DNA from: Tamarix chinensis | Lineage: Eukaryota > Streptophyta > Magnoliopsida > Caryophyllales > Tamaricaceae | NCBI GenBank assembly: GCA_030549775.1 | Contig: CM060180.1 | Span: 89,567,172-89,631,171 of the forward strand | Direction: 5' to 3' | Length of the DNA: 64,000 bases | Shown: positions 9,669-21,879 of the stretch, piece after piece | Position numbering within the stretch: the stretch's first letter is position 1 | How the letters are laid out: each line of letters begins with the position of its first letter | The notes under the pieces: generated by a model | The model's database searches: none | What the model was told of the DNA's origin: nothing | Seen by the model: the letters and a program-made list of their open reading frames with translations, nothing else | Made by a program: the position numbers and the translations under genes

Positions 9669-12600
9669 TGTAACACCCCCAAATTTTGGAACTGAAATTT
9701 TTCATTTTAAAGAGTTAATAGAGGAAGCCAAAACACAAAACGTAGGGATGTTACGCCACATCCATCATAGAAGAGGCACTCCCTATGCCTAGTCTATGTC
9801 GGGTGCAAGATAAAAATAATCTTATACCTAGGAATCAGGTGTGGGAAGTACGTGATTCCATCGTTATACAGGATACGAAATAAAGAGAAGGAAATAAGTA
9901 GTGAAAACAAAGGACTAAGAGTCCAAATAGAGATAGAGATATCCGAATAACCATACCCTTTACCAATTAATTTAGTGCTCACCCAAGGTAAGAAAATCAA
10001 GCTAATAATCATCAATCACCTACAAAATAGGGCAGATCTATTCATGAAAATAATTAGTACCCATGAAAAGGATGATCAATACGCTACGTACTAAGTAAGG
10101 TAACGATACAGTCAAAACCAGAAAAACATATCATTACACACATTCACAGTGGAAAGTAGTATACATGTGAGATCTAATAATCAACATAAGGTAATTATTG
10201 GTCTGGATTTTCATTATTAGAATATAATATGATTCATTCTTTTATTTACGTTGAGTTTAGGGACCCCCACTATTCTCAATTGGTGGAATAGTTATCCCAC
10301 CCTAGGATAAAATGCTCCTAGCCACTATTCTTAGTAGTGGAATGGTTAATAATATAAAATCCCAGAAAAATACATCCGGACACTATTCTTACCGGTGGAA
10401 CAGTTAATAATATACATTCTCAAGGTAGAACGCTCCTAAATAATATTCTCATTTGGTGGAACGGACATATACAACCGGTCCTGACTCATGATCTTTCACT
10501 TTAAATGATTAGTGTTTAATTCATTATTGGTTTATGAATACAAGACATGATTAAGGCAAGAAAAGACATCAACATACAGATAACAAGACCGTTCTCAAAG
10601 ATTAACATACTTATTTTCCCTTAAAACCCTAAATTCACAATTTAAGCATAACTTTTCCCATATTGATCATTTATCCACCAAACTTAGTATATGTTCCTCA
10701 AATAATATTATCATTAGCATACCAAAATTTTTAGTTCGAAATCTCACGTCTTACACATGCGATAATAGACCTATATCAAAAGTTACTATTCATAAGGCTC
10801 TCAAAACCCTAATTTCACAAGTAAGCCATAAATTCTCCCATAAGGCTCATATAATTACCAAATTAAATATACATCCTCAAAATATCCATATTAAAAACAT
10901 ATCCAAAATTCGTAGCCTAACTCTAACATTTTATACATACAATAATAGCCATATCTTAGAAGTTACTATTCATAAGGCTCCTAAAACCTTAATTTCACAA
11001 ATAAGTCACAGTTTCTCCCATAAGGCTCATATAATTACCAAATTAAATATAAATCCTTAAAATATCCATATTAACAACATATCCAAAATTTGTGGCCTAA
11101 ATCTAACATTTTACACATATGATAATAACATTACCGTTCTAAGGCTACTATTCCTAAATTTGGCTATTTTCTCATTTGAAGAATTTATGACCTTCACAAT
11201 CACTCCCAAACACTTCATGTGGTATTATTAGCATATTTTAATCCATATAATACATTAAAATACCAAAATTCCTATATTTACCCATATTAACAAAAATGCC
11301 CTTAAAAATAACCAATAGCCCTTATTTTACGAAAATCTCATATCCTCAATATCATTATTTCCAAATCCTCCTTTTATAAACATGCATCTTAAAAATTATT
11401 ATTTCCCACTTATAATAATTTATTAGGCCCATACTACTCTCCCACAATTTATACTCATCCACAAAAATACGACTTAGCATAATATCATCGTATTAGCATA
11501 TCTTTCGATAATTTTACTTCCTTTCTATATATAATTCATATTAATAAATCATATCATCAAAAACATGTATTTTAATAGTATAATAACAATAAAAAAAGAT
11601 AACACACATAATCATACAAAAATTTAACATAAAACCCAAAATCGACTAGTATCCTTACAAATAAAGGTTCTGATCTCTAAGCACGTTTATCCTTATCCAC
11701 TTCTTTCAAAAATTCCAAAATATCACTTAATAATAATTAATAAAATATATTTAGGAAATATAATTTATGAATGTTTAAGGTAATGGAAGAGAAAATAATA
11801 AAAAAACCAAACCGGGTTCGAAGTACTGGTGGTTGACTAAGAAGGCTAGCAACGGCAAAAACTTGCCATTGGTAGTAATGGGCAACGACAAGGAGGGCCA
11901 AAAGGGGGGTAGGGAATGGTTTGGGCTGCTGGAAGGGGGCGTAAGATTCAAAACTTTTTGCTGAAGCTAAGGGGGGAGTTTTGGACAATTTTGCCGAAGG
12001 GTAGGGAAGTTTCGGTTGGTTTTTGCCGAAGGTTAGAGGGGTGATTTTCGGTTGGTTTTTGCTGCAACTTGGGGGGTAGGAACATGTGATTTTTCTGCAA
12101 ATAAGGGTGGTGTTTTGGTGAGTTTTTTTTTGCAGCTAAGGGTGAGGGAATGAAATGTTTTTCTGATGGTGGTAGATGTGGTGCGAAGGTGGGCTTTTCG
12201 GGGGTGTCTGGGGTGATTTCTTTGACAGAAATTTTGAGGAATAATGAGCTAGTTTTTTGGTTCATTAATGAGGTATATGTATATATATATATATATTTAC
12301 ACACTTAGATAGGAAGAGGAGGGGGCTGAAATTGGGTAAAATTTTCAAACCCCAACCCACAACCACAGAAGCTGGGAATTGATGGGGTAGGGTATGGTAT
12401 GAGGGTGGCGCAAGGGGTATGGTGTGCCGAGTAGAGGGAGAGTAGGGTGAAGTAAGAAAATAGAATAGGGTAGGGGTAATTTATTTAGGTACAAAGCCGG
12501 ACAAAATATCCGGTTATTAGAATAGGTTTATTTGATAAAACAGATATCAATCACGATCCAAACCTAGGTTTAAAATTTTAATATGCACCCTCTAGCATAT

Positions 12601-12753
12601 TTTATTCTAATTAAATTTTATAACTAATAAGTCGTAATAATATTACACATATTAATAATATTTTTAGTACAAACATCCTATTATAATTACTATAACTAAT
12701 ACACATAATTACCAATTATAATTATTAGGGTTTTCTGAAAATGGGGTATTATA
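9669..12753 (-). repeat. Element B 3' LTR (left), 3.1 kb
   Basis: It matches 18059-25059 over most of its length (for example GGAAGCCAAAACACAAAA near both starts, AAGGCTCATATAATTACCA blocks, and AATAATATTACACATATTAA near the ends). It includes about four degenerate copies of a 55-bp unit with CCACTATTCT and GGTGGAA at 10260-10480. It lacks about 1.2 kb present in the right LTR between 18870 and 20140. On the minus strand its first bases read TATAATACCCC, a mutated TG end. Frames inside it (for example at 11.7-12.3 kb) are LTR noise. Confidence 0.85.
10260..10480. repeat. 55-bp tandem array in element B LTR
   Basis: Four degenerate units share CCACTATTCT followed by GGTGGAA(T/C)(A/G)GTTA and then TGCTCCTA or TACATCCGGA. 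The same array is at 18640-18850 in the other LTR. The core resembles, in reverse complement, the GATCCACCGG...AATAGTGG unit of solo LTR C. Confidence 0.75.
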
Positions 12754-12773
12754 TTACTACCCCTTTAAAAGAG
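12754..12773 (-). promoter_or_regulatory. Element B polypurine tract
   Basis: Minus strand TCTCTTTTAAAGGGGTAGTAA region directly before the left LTR. Its motif TTTTAAAGGGG with the upstream GGGGACGAAGTC is the usual chromovirus 3' context. Similar tracts recur at about 12886 and 13320 within the remaining internal region. Confidence 0.65.
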
Positions 12774-12889
12774 ACTTCGTCCCCGAAGTCAAGAGGTCAA
12801 GGTTGGGGAATAAGAGAAAGAAAAGATACAAGGAAGGTGATCTTGGAGGTTAACTCTATTGGAGTTCACACTTACACTACTAGGGACTA

Positions 12890-13135
12890 CCCCCTTAAAA
12901 GAGAGGAAACCCCCAAACCTAACACACACGTGCTAACAAGCTCGACATGTGACTCGTGCATGCCCTTCTCGGTCTCCCAGGTTACCACATCTACTCCATA
13001 TACAACTCCAAAGAATCTTCTCTAGCAAAACTAGTCTTGTCTGGTTGTGTCGAATCTTAGTGCCAAACATATGCAAAGGCCTCTCCTTGTAGAACAAGGA
13101 ATCGTTGAGCTCGATCTCATCGGTTTTGATCACGT
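12890..13135 (-). pseudogene. Element B integrase C-terminal tail/chromodomain remnant, frameshifted
   Basis: The minus strand reads DEIELNDSLFYKERPLHM, the linker that typically precedes the chromodomain of plant chromovirus integrases, then LEKILWS. A frameshift then leads into VTWETEKGMHESHV, matching the chromodomain core W-E-(T/P)-E pattern. A functional copy would read both parts in one frame. This is the only protein-coding trace left in B and supports the chromovirus assignment. Confidence 0.65.
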
Positions 13136-13570
13136 GGGGGCGGATCTGTAATGTACTTCCTTAAAATGATAAAGAGCCAGAAGATTAAGGGTTACAAGGA
13201 TTGGAGAAGTGATCAATGACACAAAGTTTGGCAAGGGCAAGAGTGGAGTGAACAAGACTAGAGGTGGTATCTAAGGTTACAAGGTAAGCACTGTAAGGGA
13301 TCAAGGTTGACAAGTTGGGGTACTACCCCTTTAAAAGAGGTAATCGATGAGGTAAGAACCATTTAAAAAAAAAACATGAAGAAGACTATAAAGACTATAA
13401 TGGAGGTAAAAGTGGAGAGGGGCCGGAAAAGACGCAGAATTTAACAAAAGCATAACAAGGCCTCGAACAAGAAACCCTAGTCTGAAGTGCATCCAAGCCA
13501 AGGATTAAAATGGTTAAGAAACAAGTCCATGCATAATGCAACTATAAAAAGAAGAAGGAAACAATCAAAG
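13136..13570 (-). other. Element B internal remnant with repeated PPT-like motif
   Basis: Non-coding internal sequence between the chromodomain relic and the insertion point of C. It contains another copy of TACTACCCCTTTAAAAGAGG near 13320. The last five bases CAAAG (13566-13570) are the target duplicated by solo LTR C. Confidence 0.6.
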
Positions 13571-14207
13571 TGAAATGCCCCGAAAATTTCTAATTTTATA
13601 AACTACATTTAAAGGATATTTATTATAAGAATTATTTAAATAAATTATTTTGAATTAATTAGGGCAAATTAAGAAGAAATTTATAAGTATTTTTATTAGA
13701 AGATAATTTGGGTATTTTAGTTAATTAAGCATTTTATTTTGAAAATTAATTAATTAAATTATTTTATTTAAAATAAGAATGAGAAAATAGTTTTAATTTA
13801 ATAATAATTTCATAAATAAATTAATTGGAGAAATTTAGTGTGTTTTACTAATTAAAATGGAAATTATGGAAAATCTTTTAAAAATCCTAATTTAGCTTAA
13901 AAAGGGATTTAAATATTATTTTATTTAAATATTATTATTTTTAAATATCCCAAATATTCTAATTAATTTAATTGAGCCAACCCACTATTTTTATTTTTCC
14001 CTTTTCCCTTTTTTTCCTTTTCTTTTTCTTTTTCTTCTTCTTTTCTTTTTCTTTTCCTTCTTCTCATCGAACTGGGCCAGCCCGGCGGCCAAGTCTTCCT
14101 CTTCTTCTACCTTCGACCCAACCCAAGCAGTCGCCGGCCGATTTCTGACGCCGCCCACCCAAACCCATCCTGCCGACCTCCAAAACCCTAATAACCCATC
14201 TAAACTC

Positions 14208-14215
14208 TATAAATA
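14208..14215 (+). promoter_or_regulatory. TATA box of solo LTR C
   Basis: TATAAATA, preceded by AAACCCTAATAACCC (telo-box-like) and followed at about 30 bp by TTTTCGAGACTTCTTC, fits an LTR core promoter. GC is locally higher (14080-14300) than in the rest of the LTR. Confidence 0.55.
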
Positions 14216-15789
14216 GCCTAATGGTGGATGTTTTCGAGACTTCTTCTTCTCGAAAACCCTAAGAAAGATCTGCCTGCCACCGCCCCATCAGACGCAATTA
14301 TCTCCTTCCCCAGCCAACTTCAACACCTCCTCTTGCTACCAATCTCTTCCCTGCAATACCCCCTAATTAACTAAACTAACCACAACCTTCGATTCATCTT
14401 TTACAAGCCTCCATAATTGCACAAAGTTGGTTAGTTGCTTCGACAAAAAATTTCACCCCGAGACGTTGAACCACCTTCCACCACCACATGCGCCGCTTCT
14501 AACACCTTCCAAACCAACCATTAACTCCTACTAATTATCCTCTACAACCCCATATAATTATTTTAATTTTCTTCCTCTCCATCACCCATTTTCCAAATTT
14601 TTGGCCCCCTTAGACCCATTTTTCGGCCACCTCCGGGAACCATCGCCGGTGCCACCTTCATCCTCCAACTCAAGGTGAAACCCTAGACCTTCTAAACACT
14701 TAATTTCAATTTATTGATAATTATTGTGCTTTTATCCTAATTTTTAATGTTAATTCGATTCTAATTATTATTATTATAATTATCATTATTATTTTTATCA
14801 ACTGTAATCTAATGGTTAAATCTTCTTTATAGGTTTGGGAGTATTCTTGAGTTAGAAAAACTATTATTCTCGAATTTTAGTTATTTAATAGAATTAGTAC
14901 ATGTTTACTATTATTATTAATAATATAATTAATATTATTATTATTAGTGTAATTAATTATTTAATAGTGTAATTATTTCAGGAGCCGTAGAAACCTAAAT
15001 TTTTTATTAAGCCTCGCAGCTTTTTCCTTTTATTACTATTATTAGCATTTTAACATTATTACTAATATATTATCGTTTTTAGCACTATTTCCTTTTATAT
15101 TATAAGTATATATATATATTGTTGTTACTACTACTAATACTACTAAATTTGTTATCATTATTATTATTACTACTACTAAATTTGATTATTTATTTTATTA
15201 TTAGTATTATCTTGGAAAAGGGGCCGAAGCATTTATTTCACCTTATTTTTGAATAATGTCCTTTTTATTGTTATTATTATTGGTACTATTATTATTCTTA
15301 TTTATATTCTCATTGATATTATTTTAGTATCATTATTATTATTAGGGTAAAGTATTTAATCCTATATTATCAACCTTTATAATATTTCTGTTATTTCTAT
15401 ATCTTTAGCAAAGTTAGAATTTTATTAATTATGTTATTTGTATTAGTAAGTTGTTATTTGGTCAAAACCCTAAGGAGGCGTAGGAGCGTGCTCCAAGACC
15501 GGTGTCGTTTTAGGTAAGAAGTGCTAAGGCCTTTTATGTGCTTATGTGTATTATGTGTTTCGCATATTATGTATCTAATGTTTATTATTATTAAATATTT
15601 TATATGTGGTATGACTTGGAGTTGAAGTATGTTGTGCATGGTATGTGTATTAATTATGTATGATGGTATGTGAGGAAGTCGATGTGGTTTGTGTGAGAGG
15701 AAGGATGAAAAAGGAGGATGGGGAAAGAAGTTGACTAAGGGAAGTGAGTTGACCTAAATTTTATGGTTTTATAAGGAATAATTTAATTT

Positions 15790-16260
15790 ATAATTTGTTT
15801 GGGAGAATTTATTTTATGATGTTATTTGGGAGAATGTAATTTATAATATTATATGGGAGAATTTAAGTTATGATTTGATTGGGAGAGTTAATTTATAATT
15901 TGTTTGGGAGAATTTAGTTTATGATGTTATTTGGGAGAATGTAATTTATAATATTATATGGGAGAATTTAAGTTATGATTTGATTGGGAGAGTTAATTTA
16001 TAATTTGTTTGGGAGAATCTAATTCATGACGTTATTTGGGAAAATGTAATTTATGATATTATATGGGGGAATCTAATTTATGATTTGCTTGGGGGGAATT
16101 CAATTTATAGTTTTCCTTGGGAGATTCTAATTTATGATTTTATGTGGAAGAATCTTTATGGTTTGAATTTATGGTTTGGCATGGAAGAATCTTTATGGTT
16201 TGAATTTATGGTTTGGCATGGAAGAATCTTTATGGTTTGAATTTAGGGTTGGTATGGACA
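15790..16260 (+). repeat. Higher-order tandem repeats in solo LTR C (105 bp, then about 37 bp)
   Basis: GGGAGAATTT-type starts at 15801, 15906 and 16011 define a 105-bp period. Each unit contains four variants of a roughly 26-bp motif, GGGAGAAT(T/G)TAATTTATGA. From about 16142 to 16260 the pattern changes to three copies of a 37-bp unit containing GGAAGAATCTTTATGG and TTTGAATTTATGG. The hierarchy shows that a 26-bp motif was amplified first and a four-motif block afterwards. Confidence 0.85.
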
Positions 16261-16819
16261 AATCTTTGGGTCTTATATGGTTTGAATTTAGGGTTTTGTA
16301 TGACGGAATCATGGTTTGTATGGTGGTATTTATAGTTTTATGGTGGTATTAGGGTTTACATGGTGGCATTGACGATTGAATGGTGGTATTAGGGTTTGCA
16401 TGGTTGAATTTAGGGTTTCACGTGGAATTTTAGGGTTTGCATGAAAACGGTTCAAAGGTTTGCAGGGGGAGATTAATGTCTGCATGGGTATGAAAATTAC
16501 GTGTGGAAAGTTAATTTGGGATGTAAGGAAAGTAATGTAAGTGTTGTTTGGGTGTTTGAACGCTTGGGATGAAAAATAGCACGTGGAGCAAATTAAGGGT
16601 ATGGAGGAGATTGAATTATGGTTTGTTGTGGTTAATTAAGGTCTATGGTGGTTGATTAGGGTTTTTGTGTTATCATATGTATGTGGTGATAAAGTGTAAT
16701 TATGATGGTGGAATTTTATGATTTGTTATGTGTGATGACTTATGCATGTCTAGGGTAAAAGTCTTTGAATAAGATACTTAAGACATTAATCACGTAAAGT
16801 GAAAGATGTTGAGCCGGGC

Positions 16820-17150
16820 CCAGACCGATCCACCGGCATAATAGTGGCAGGGAATATTTCCCTCGCGACCGATCCACCGGCTATAATAGTGGCAGGGCAT
16901 GTACCCTCGCGACCGATCCACCGACAATAATAGTGGGGGATCCCGAGCTCAACAAAATCAAACCCTACAGTTGCTAAGATATGGGAAAGATACTAATTAC
17001 TTACAGTGGAACACCGTGCGAGAAGGGGCCAGACCGATCCACCGGCATATAATAGTGGCTGGGTATGTTACCCTCGCGACCGATCCACCGGCTAAAATAG
17101 TGGCAGGGTATGTTACCCTTGCGACCGATCCACCGGCTAAAATAGTGGGG
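16820..17150 (+). repeat. 45-bp tandem array in two triplets in solo LTR C
   Basis: Units GACCGATCCACCGGC, then ATAATAGTGGCAGGG, then a TACCCTCGC-like end occur three times at 16822-16945 and three times at 17030-17150. The last unit of each triplet is changed to AGTGGGG(A)TCCCG. Each triplet is followed by a stretch ending in a GAGCTC or TACTCG context, so a larger block of about 210 bp appears duplicated. It is GC-rich relative to the neighbourhood. Confidence 0.85.
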
Positions 17151-17844
17151 TTCCCGTACTCGTATGGACTTGATAAAAAGTATGGTGTGAAATGAGTTCT
17201 GATCAAAGATTAATTTAAAAACTAATCCAGTCTACAATCGGGCCTTATACTCTTACTTGGATGGTAGTAAGCACCTTATGTCATTGTGTTGGTAATTATG
17301 CCCTTCTATATTCTGCATGATTTATGTGTTTGTGTGTTGGCCTTAGTGATCAAGTCACCTTACTCAGTACTGGACCCGTACTGATACTACCTTGGTTGAT
17401 GGGTCATGTGATGATCCAATGATGGTGGGGAGCAGACCTCTTTTGCAGGTTTAAGATCAGAGACAATTTTGAGGTGGCAGGCCTGACTTGAGTGAGTAGG
17501 AAATCCGGAATTTGACCCATCGGGTTTTATCTTATTTAAATTTATTTCTATTTAGAAGTTACAAGTGTTATTTGAAACTTCAAGGGTATTGTAATTAACT
17601 CTTAACTTCTCGTACTCTGATTTTGTTGTATGATCTTTCGAATCCTTTTATGAATTGTTAATTTAAATTTAACGTAAATCTTTTCTTTAGCCTTAGCACT
17701 TGGTACTGGAACGGTTGGAGAGAACTGGTCTGGTACTAAGTGTGGCGGTAACATTCCCAAAATTCACAGGTTTTAAGTATTTCTATTTTAGTTGCTTCCG
17801 CTTTTCAAAAAAAAAAGTAGTGAATTTTGGGGTTTTACACAAAG

Positions 17845-18058
17845 TATCTCAGTTTGATGCGTCACAACCCAAAGACTACTAGAGGGCCACCTTTCACTCC
17901 TTGACGATCTCCTCTTGGTTGAGTTGACAACTTGTATGGCTTCACTCTATGACTGACTCATAGGGATCATAGTCTAACGGTCAATATCACATGCGCATCT
18001 ATGGCGGGGACTCCTTATAGAAACACGATTCTCAATAACCAAAAGCTCTAATACCATA
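17845..18058 (-). promoter_or_regulatory. Element B 5' internal remnant with tRNA-Met primer binding site
   Basis: Directly beside the right LTR, the minus strand reads TGGTATTAGAGCTTTT (18041-18056), close to the plant initiator tRNA-Met PBS TGGTATCAGAGC. Two bases separate it from the LTR end. The rest is a short leader without coding frames; gag is absent. Confidence 0.75.
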
Positions 18059-21000
18059 TGTAACACCTCTAAATTTCGAGACTTAAAAAGTTCATTTTAA
18101 AAAGTTAATAGCGGAAGCCAAAACACAAAATGTAGGGGTGTGACGCCGCATCAACATAGAAGAGGCACTCCCTATGCCCAGTCTATGTTAGGTGCAAGGT
18201 AAAATTAACCTTATACCTAGGAAGCACGCGATTCCACTGTGATACAAGATACACAATAGAGAGAAGGGAAGAAATAGTGAAAATAGAGGATTACGAGTCC
18301 AAAGAGAGATAGAGATATCTAGATAACCATACCCTTTACCAATTCATTTAGCACTCAACCAAGGTAAGCACATTAAGCTAATAATCATTAATCACCTACA
18401 AAACAGGGTAGAGCTACTCGTGGGAATGAGCAACACCCATGAAAATGATAATCAGTACGCTACGTACTGAGTAAGGTAAAAATACAGTCGAAATCGAGAA
18501 AACATATCATTACATATATTCATAGCAGAAAGTAGTATACATGTAAGATACAAAATCAACACAAGGTAATTGCTGGTCCATATTTATAATATTTAAATAT
18601 GATATAACCCAATATTTTATTTACATTGAGTTTAAGGACCTTACTATTCTTAAACCATTGGAACAGTTTGAAACACCTCCTAGGGAAAAATGCTCTTGGC
18701 CACTATTCTGACCGGTGGAATGGTTAATAATATACAATACTGGGAAAATACATCTGGCCACTATTCTTATCTATGGAACGGTTAATAATATACATTCTCG
18801 GGACATAATGCTCTCGAATAATGTTCTCGTCCGATGGGAATGGACATACACAAACAGTCCTGACTCATAGCACGAAGGCTGCTACCAACTAATCCAATAA
18901 TCCAATAATCATTATTTCAATCCAATCATATCATTTCCATTTTATTTACTTTTTTGAGGAGAGATCAATCAACCTAGAGGTACAAAGGTACTCTAGTCAT
19001 ATTGGTGCACCAAGGCAACACCGTATCCAATCGACTATCAACCCAAGGATGCAAAGGTACCCTAATCGCACTGGTATACAAAGGTAACACGGTACCCTAT
19101 CAACAAGGACACCTAATCTATAATTATGCATACCCCCTATTAGTCCTCATAACAAAATAGAGTAAAGATGTAGGGTCTGACTGGAGCACTAAGGCATGCT
19201 AGTAAAAATCCATAATCAATTGTGGGCTAAACCACATCCTTAGGATAGCGACCCTTGAGGAGACACCATTCTCGATCTCGAGGTCTTTCACTTTAAGTAT
19301 TAGTATTTTATTAAGGTGACCATGAAATTGCATATAATACAGATATATCCAATTTCCATACTGAACTATTTTTATTATTATTTCTAATAATCCGAGACAA
19401 TCATAATCAAGGTCAACATCGAAGCCAACATTAAAATATACTAAGGTCATCCTAGGCTTAATTATTCATATTTGGACCCTTTAGGCTAAAAAAGACCAAA
19501 ATACCCTTAAGATCAAAATTTTCATGTTATCATCTATTTAAATAATCCCATTTTATTTATAAATTTGCTATGAAAAGGTTAGAACACATAAATAAATTAT
19601 TTATTACATGATTTAAATTATCAGATATGTCAAATGATCATTTTTCCCTTATACATAATTTTGCACATAAAATCCTTTTTCACACCTTTAGTCCATCCAA
19701 AACACATAGTCACAAACTCAACAACAACTAATACATATTAAACATGATTTTCAGGACAAATATCATAATACGCAAAAATAACTGAATTGGCCCTAAGGCA
19801 CAAATCCATAATAATTATTCCATAGTTATATCTAAGCATGTTTAACCAATTATTTTGTTCATAATTATCATACAAATTATTTTTCCGTCATTAGAATCAT
19901 TTTAATCATACTTTTGTACCCGACATAATTTATATCATATAATATGCTCGTTTTATCAGTTTTCATGATAATAATAATAATTAACACATAATTATATCAA
20001 CATAAAACATGCTTAACATATTTCATATGCCAAAAACCCTAATGTGCTATCATGAAATATTTATAATTTTAGTAAAGTATAATAGTTACCTAAATTCCAA
20101 CAAAAATGCAAAATGTTTATACGTATATGCCATTCCCTCTTTAAATGATTAGTGTCTTATTCATGATTGGTTTATGAGTACGATACATTATTAAGGCAAG
20201 CAAGACATCAACATATAGATAACTAGACCGTTCTCAAAGATTAACATAATTATTTTACCCAAAAATCCTAAATTCTTAATTTAAGCATAATTTCCCCCAT
20301 ATTAATCATTTATCCACAAAATTTAGTATATATTTATCAAATAATAGTATCATTAACATACTCAAATTTCAAGTTCTAACTCCCACATCTCACACATGTA
20401 ATAATAAACCCGTCTCAAAAGTTACTATTCATAATTCTCTCAAAACTCTAATTTCACAAGTAAGCCATAACTTCTCCCAAAAGGCTCATATAATTACCAA
20501 ATTAAATATAAATCCTTAAAATACCCATATTAACAACATATCCAAAATTCGTGGCGTACTCTAACATTTTATACATATGATAATAACATTATCGTTTTAA
20601 GGCTATTATTCCTAAATTTGGCTATTTTCTCATCTGAAGAACTTATGACCTTCATGATTACTCCCAAACACTTCATGTGATATTATTAGCATATTTTAAT
20701 CCATCTAAGACATTAAAATACCAAAAATTTCTGTATTAATCCATATCGACAAAAATGCCCTTAAAAGTAGCTAATAGCCCTTATTTTACAAAAATCTCAT
20801 ATCCTCAATATCATTATTTTCAAATCCTCATTTTATCAAAATAAATCTCAAATATAATTATTTCCCACTTATAATAATTTATTAAGTCCATAATACTCTC
20901 CCACAATTTATACTCATCCGCAAAATAATGACTTAACGTAATATCATCGTATCAACATATCTTTCGTTATTTTTACTTCCTTCCTATCATATAATTCATA

Positions 21001-21112
21001 TTAATATATCATATAATCAACAACATGAATTTTAATAGTATAATAACAATAAAATTATAAAACACATATTCATACAAACATTTAACACAAACACTACTAC
21101 GAAAACAAGAAA

Positions 21113-21430
21113 TAATAACGGGACATTAATAACGGTAGTTCGAAAACCGTTGTCAAACGCATGAAAATTAATGGGTGGGAGAGTTTTGATAACGGTTCTA
21201 GTTAAAAATCGTTATTAAAAAGGCAACGTTAAAATTTGGAAGGATGTTTTAATAACGGTTTTATGTAAATCGTTATTAAAAGAGGATTTAATAACGGTTC
21301 ATATTAGAACCGTTGTCAAAAGTCAGAAGCTTTTAATGATGGTTCTTGGAAGAACTGTTATTAAAAGATGTTTTAATAATGGTTCTCTCAGGAACCGTTA
21401 TTAAATCCTGAGAACCGTTATTAAAACCCC
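21113..21430. repeat. CACTA 5' subterminal repeat array
   Basis: About 14 copies of AATAACGGTT or AACCGTTATT variants lie within roughly 315 bp, largely as head-to-head pairs (for example TTTAATAACGGTTTT facing AATCGTTATTAAAA). The pairs could form a row of short hairpins. The 3' end mirrors this. Confidence 0.85.
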
Positions 21431-21795
21431 AAAATCAAACTTCTTCTTCTGTTTTAAAACCCCAAAATTTTGCTCAGTTATGTTTCGTGCCAAAGTTTTC
21501 AGACTCTCTACACCTTCGTTCTCTTGCTCTCCTTCTCCTTGCAAACCCTCGCACCACCACACTGTGCACCACCAACTCGCACCACCACACCGTGCACCGC
21601 CAACTCTCCACCACGCCTCTGCCATTGTCGGCTTTGCATGTGCGTGCTGTCATTGTTCTGAAGCTAGCTAGCACTTGCACCTTCATCCTCCGTCGTGTTT
21701 GAAGCCCTTGCCTCTCTCAACATTCTCACCGTCGTGTTTGTAGCTAGCTCACTTTATGTATGTGTTTGTTCTTCCTCTTGTAACTTTTTATCTAC

Positions 21796-21807
21796 TATAT
21801 ATGTATA

Positions 21808-21877
<70 letters not shown>
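21796..21877. repeat. (TA)n microsatellite within CACTA element
   Basis: About 80 bp of nearly pure TA dinucleotide, ending in ATGCATGCATGCATG. Translated frames over it are artefacts. Confidence 0.95.

Positions 21878-21879
<2 letters not shown>

Larger units (their letters stand above)
13571..17839 (+). mobile_element. Element C: 4.27-kb solo LTR nested in element B
   Basis: The stretch begins TGAAATGCCCCGAAAATTTC, ends GAATTTTGGGGTTTTACA and is flanked by a perfect TSD, CAAAG, at 13566-13570 and 17840-17844. It has TG...CA ends and no internal second copy, PBS, PPT or protein domain, so it is a solo LTR left by recombination between the two LTRs of a Ty3-gypsy element. A TATA box at 14208, directed to the right, gives plus orientation. 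It contains a T/C-rich stretch (13980-14060), a 105-bp and a 37-bp tandem array, and a 45-bp tandem array near its 3' end. Small open frames inside, such as the one over 16.9-17.2 kb, are products of the tandem repeats. Confidence 0.88.

Noticed and set aside
11737..12304. Two minus-strand frames rich in Pro and Lys in the left LTR of B
   Set aside because: They lie wholly in the LTR, the homologous right LTR does not keep them open, and no domain is seen.
16899..17206. Overlapping frames on both strands with repeated ATDPPAKIV / VARVTYPATI
   Set aside because: They are direct translations of the 45-bp tandem repeat in solo LTR C.
21401..21702. Five overlapping frames on both strands in the CACTA element
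   Set aside because: They all cover a short CACCACAC/GTGCACC repeat; no domain and no conserved start.
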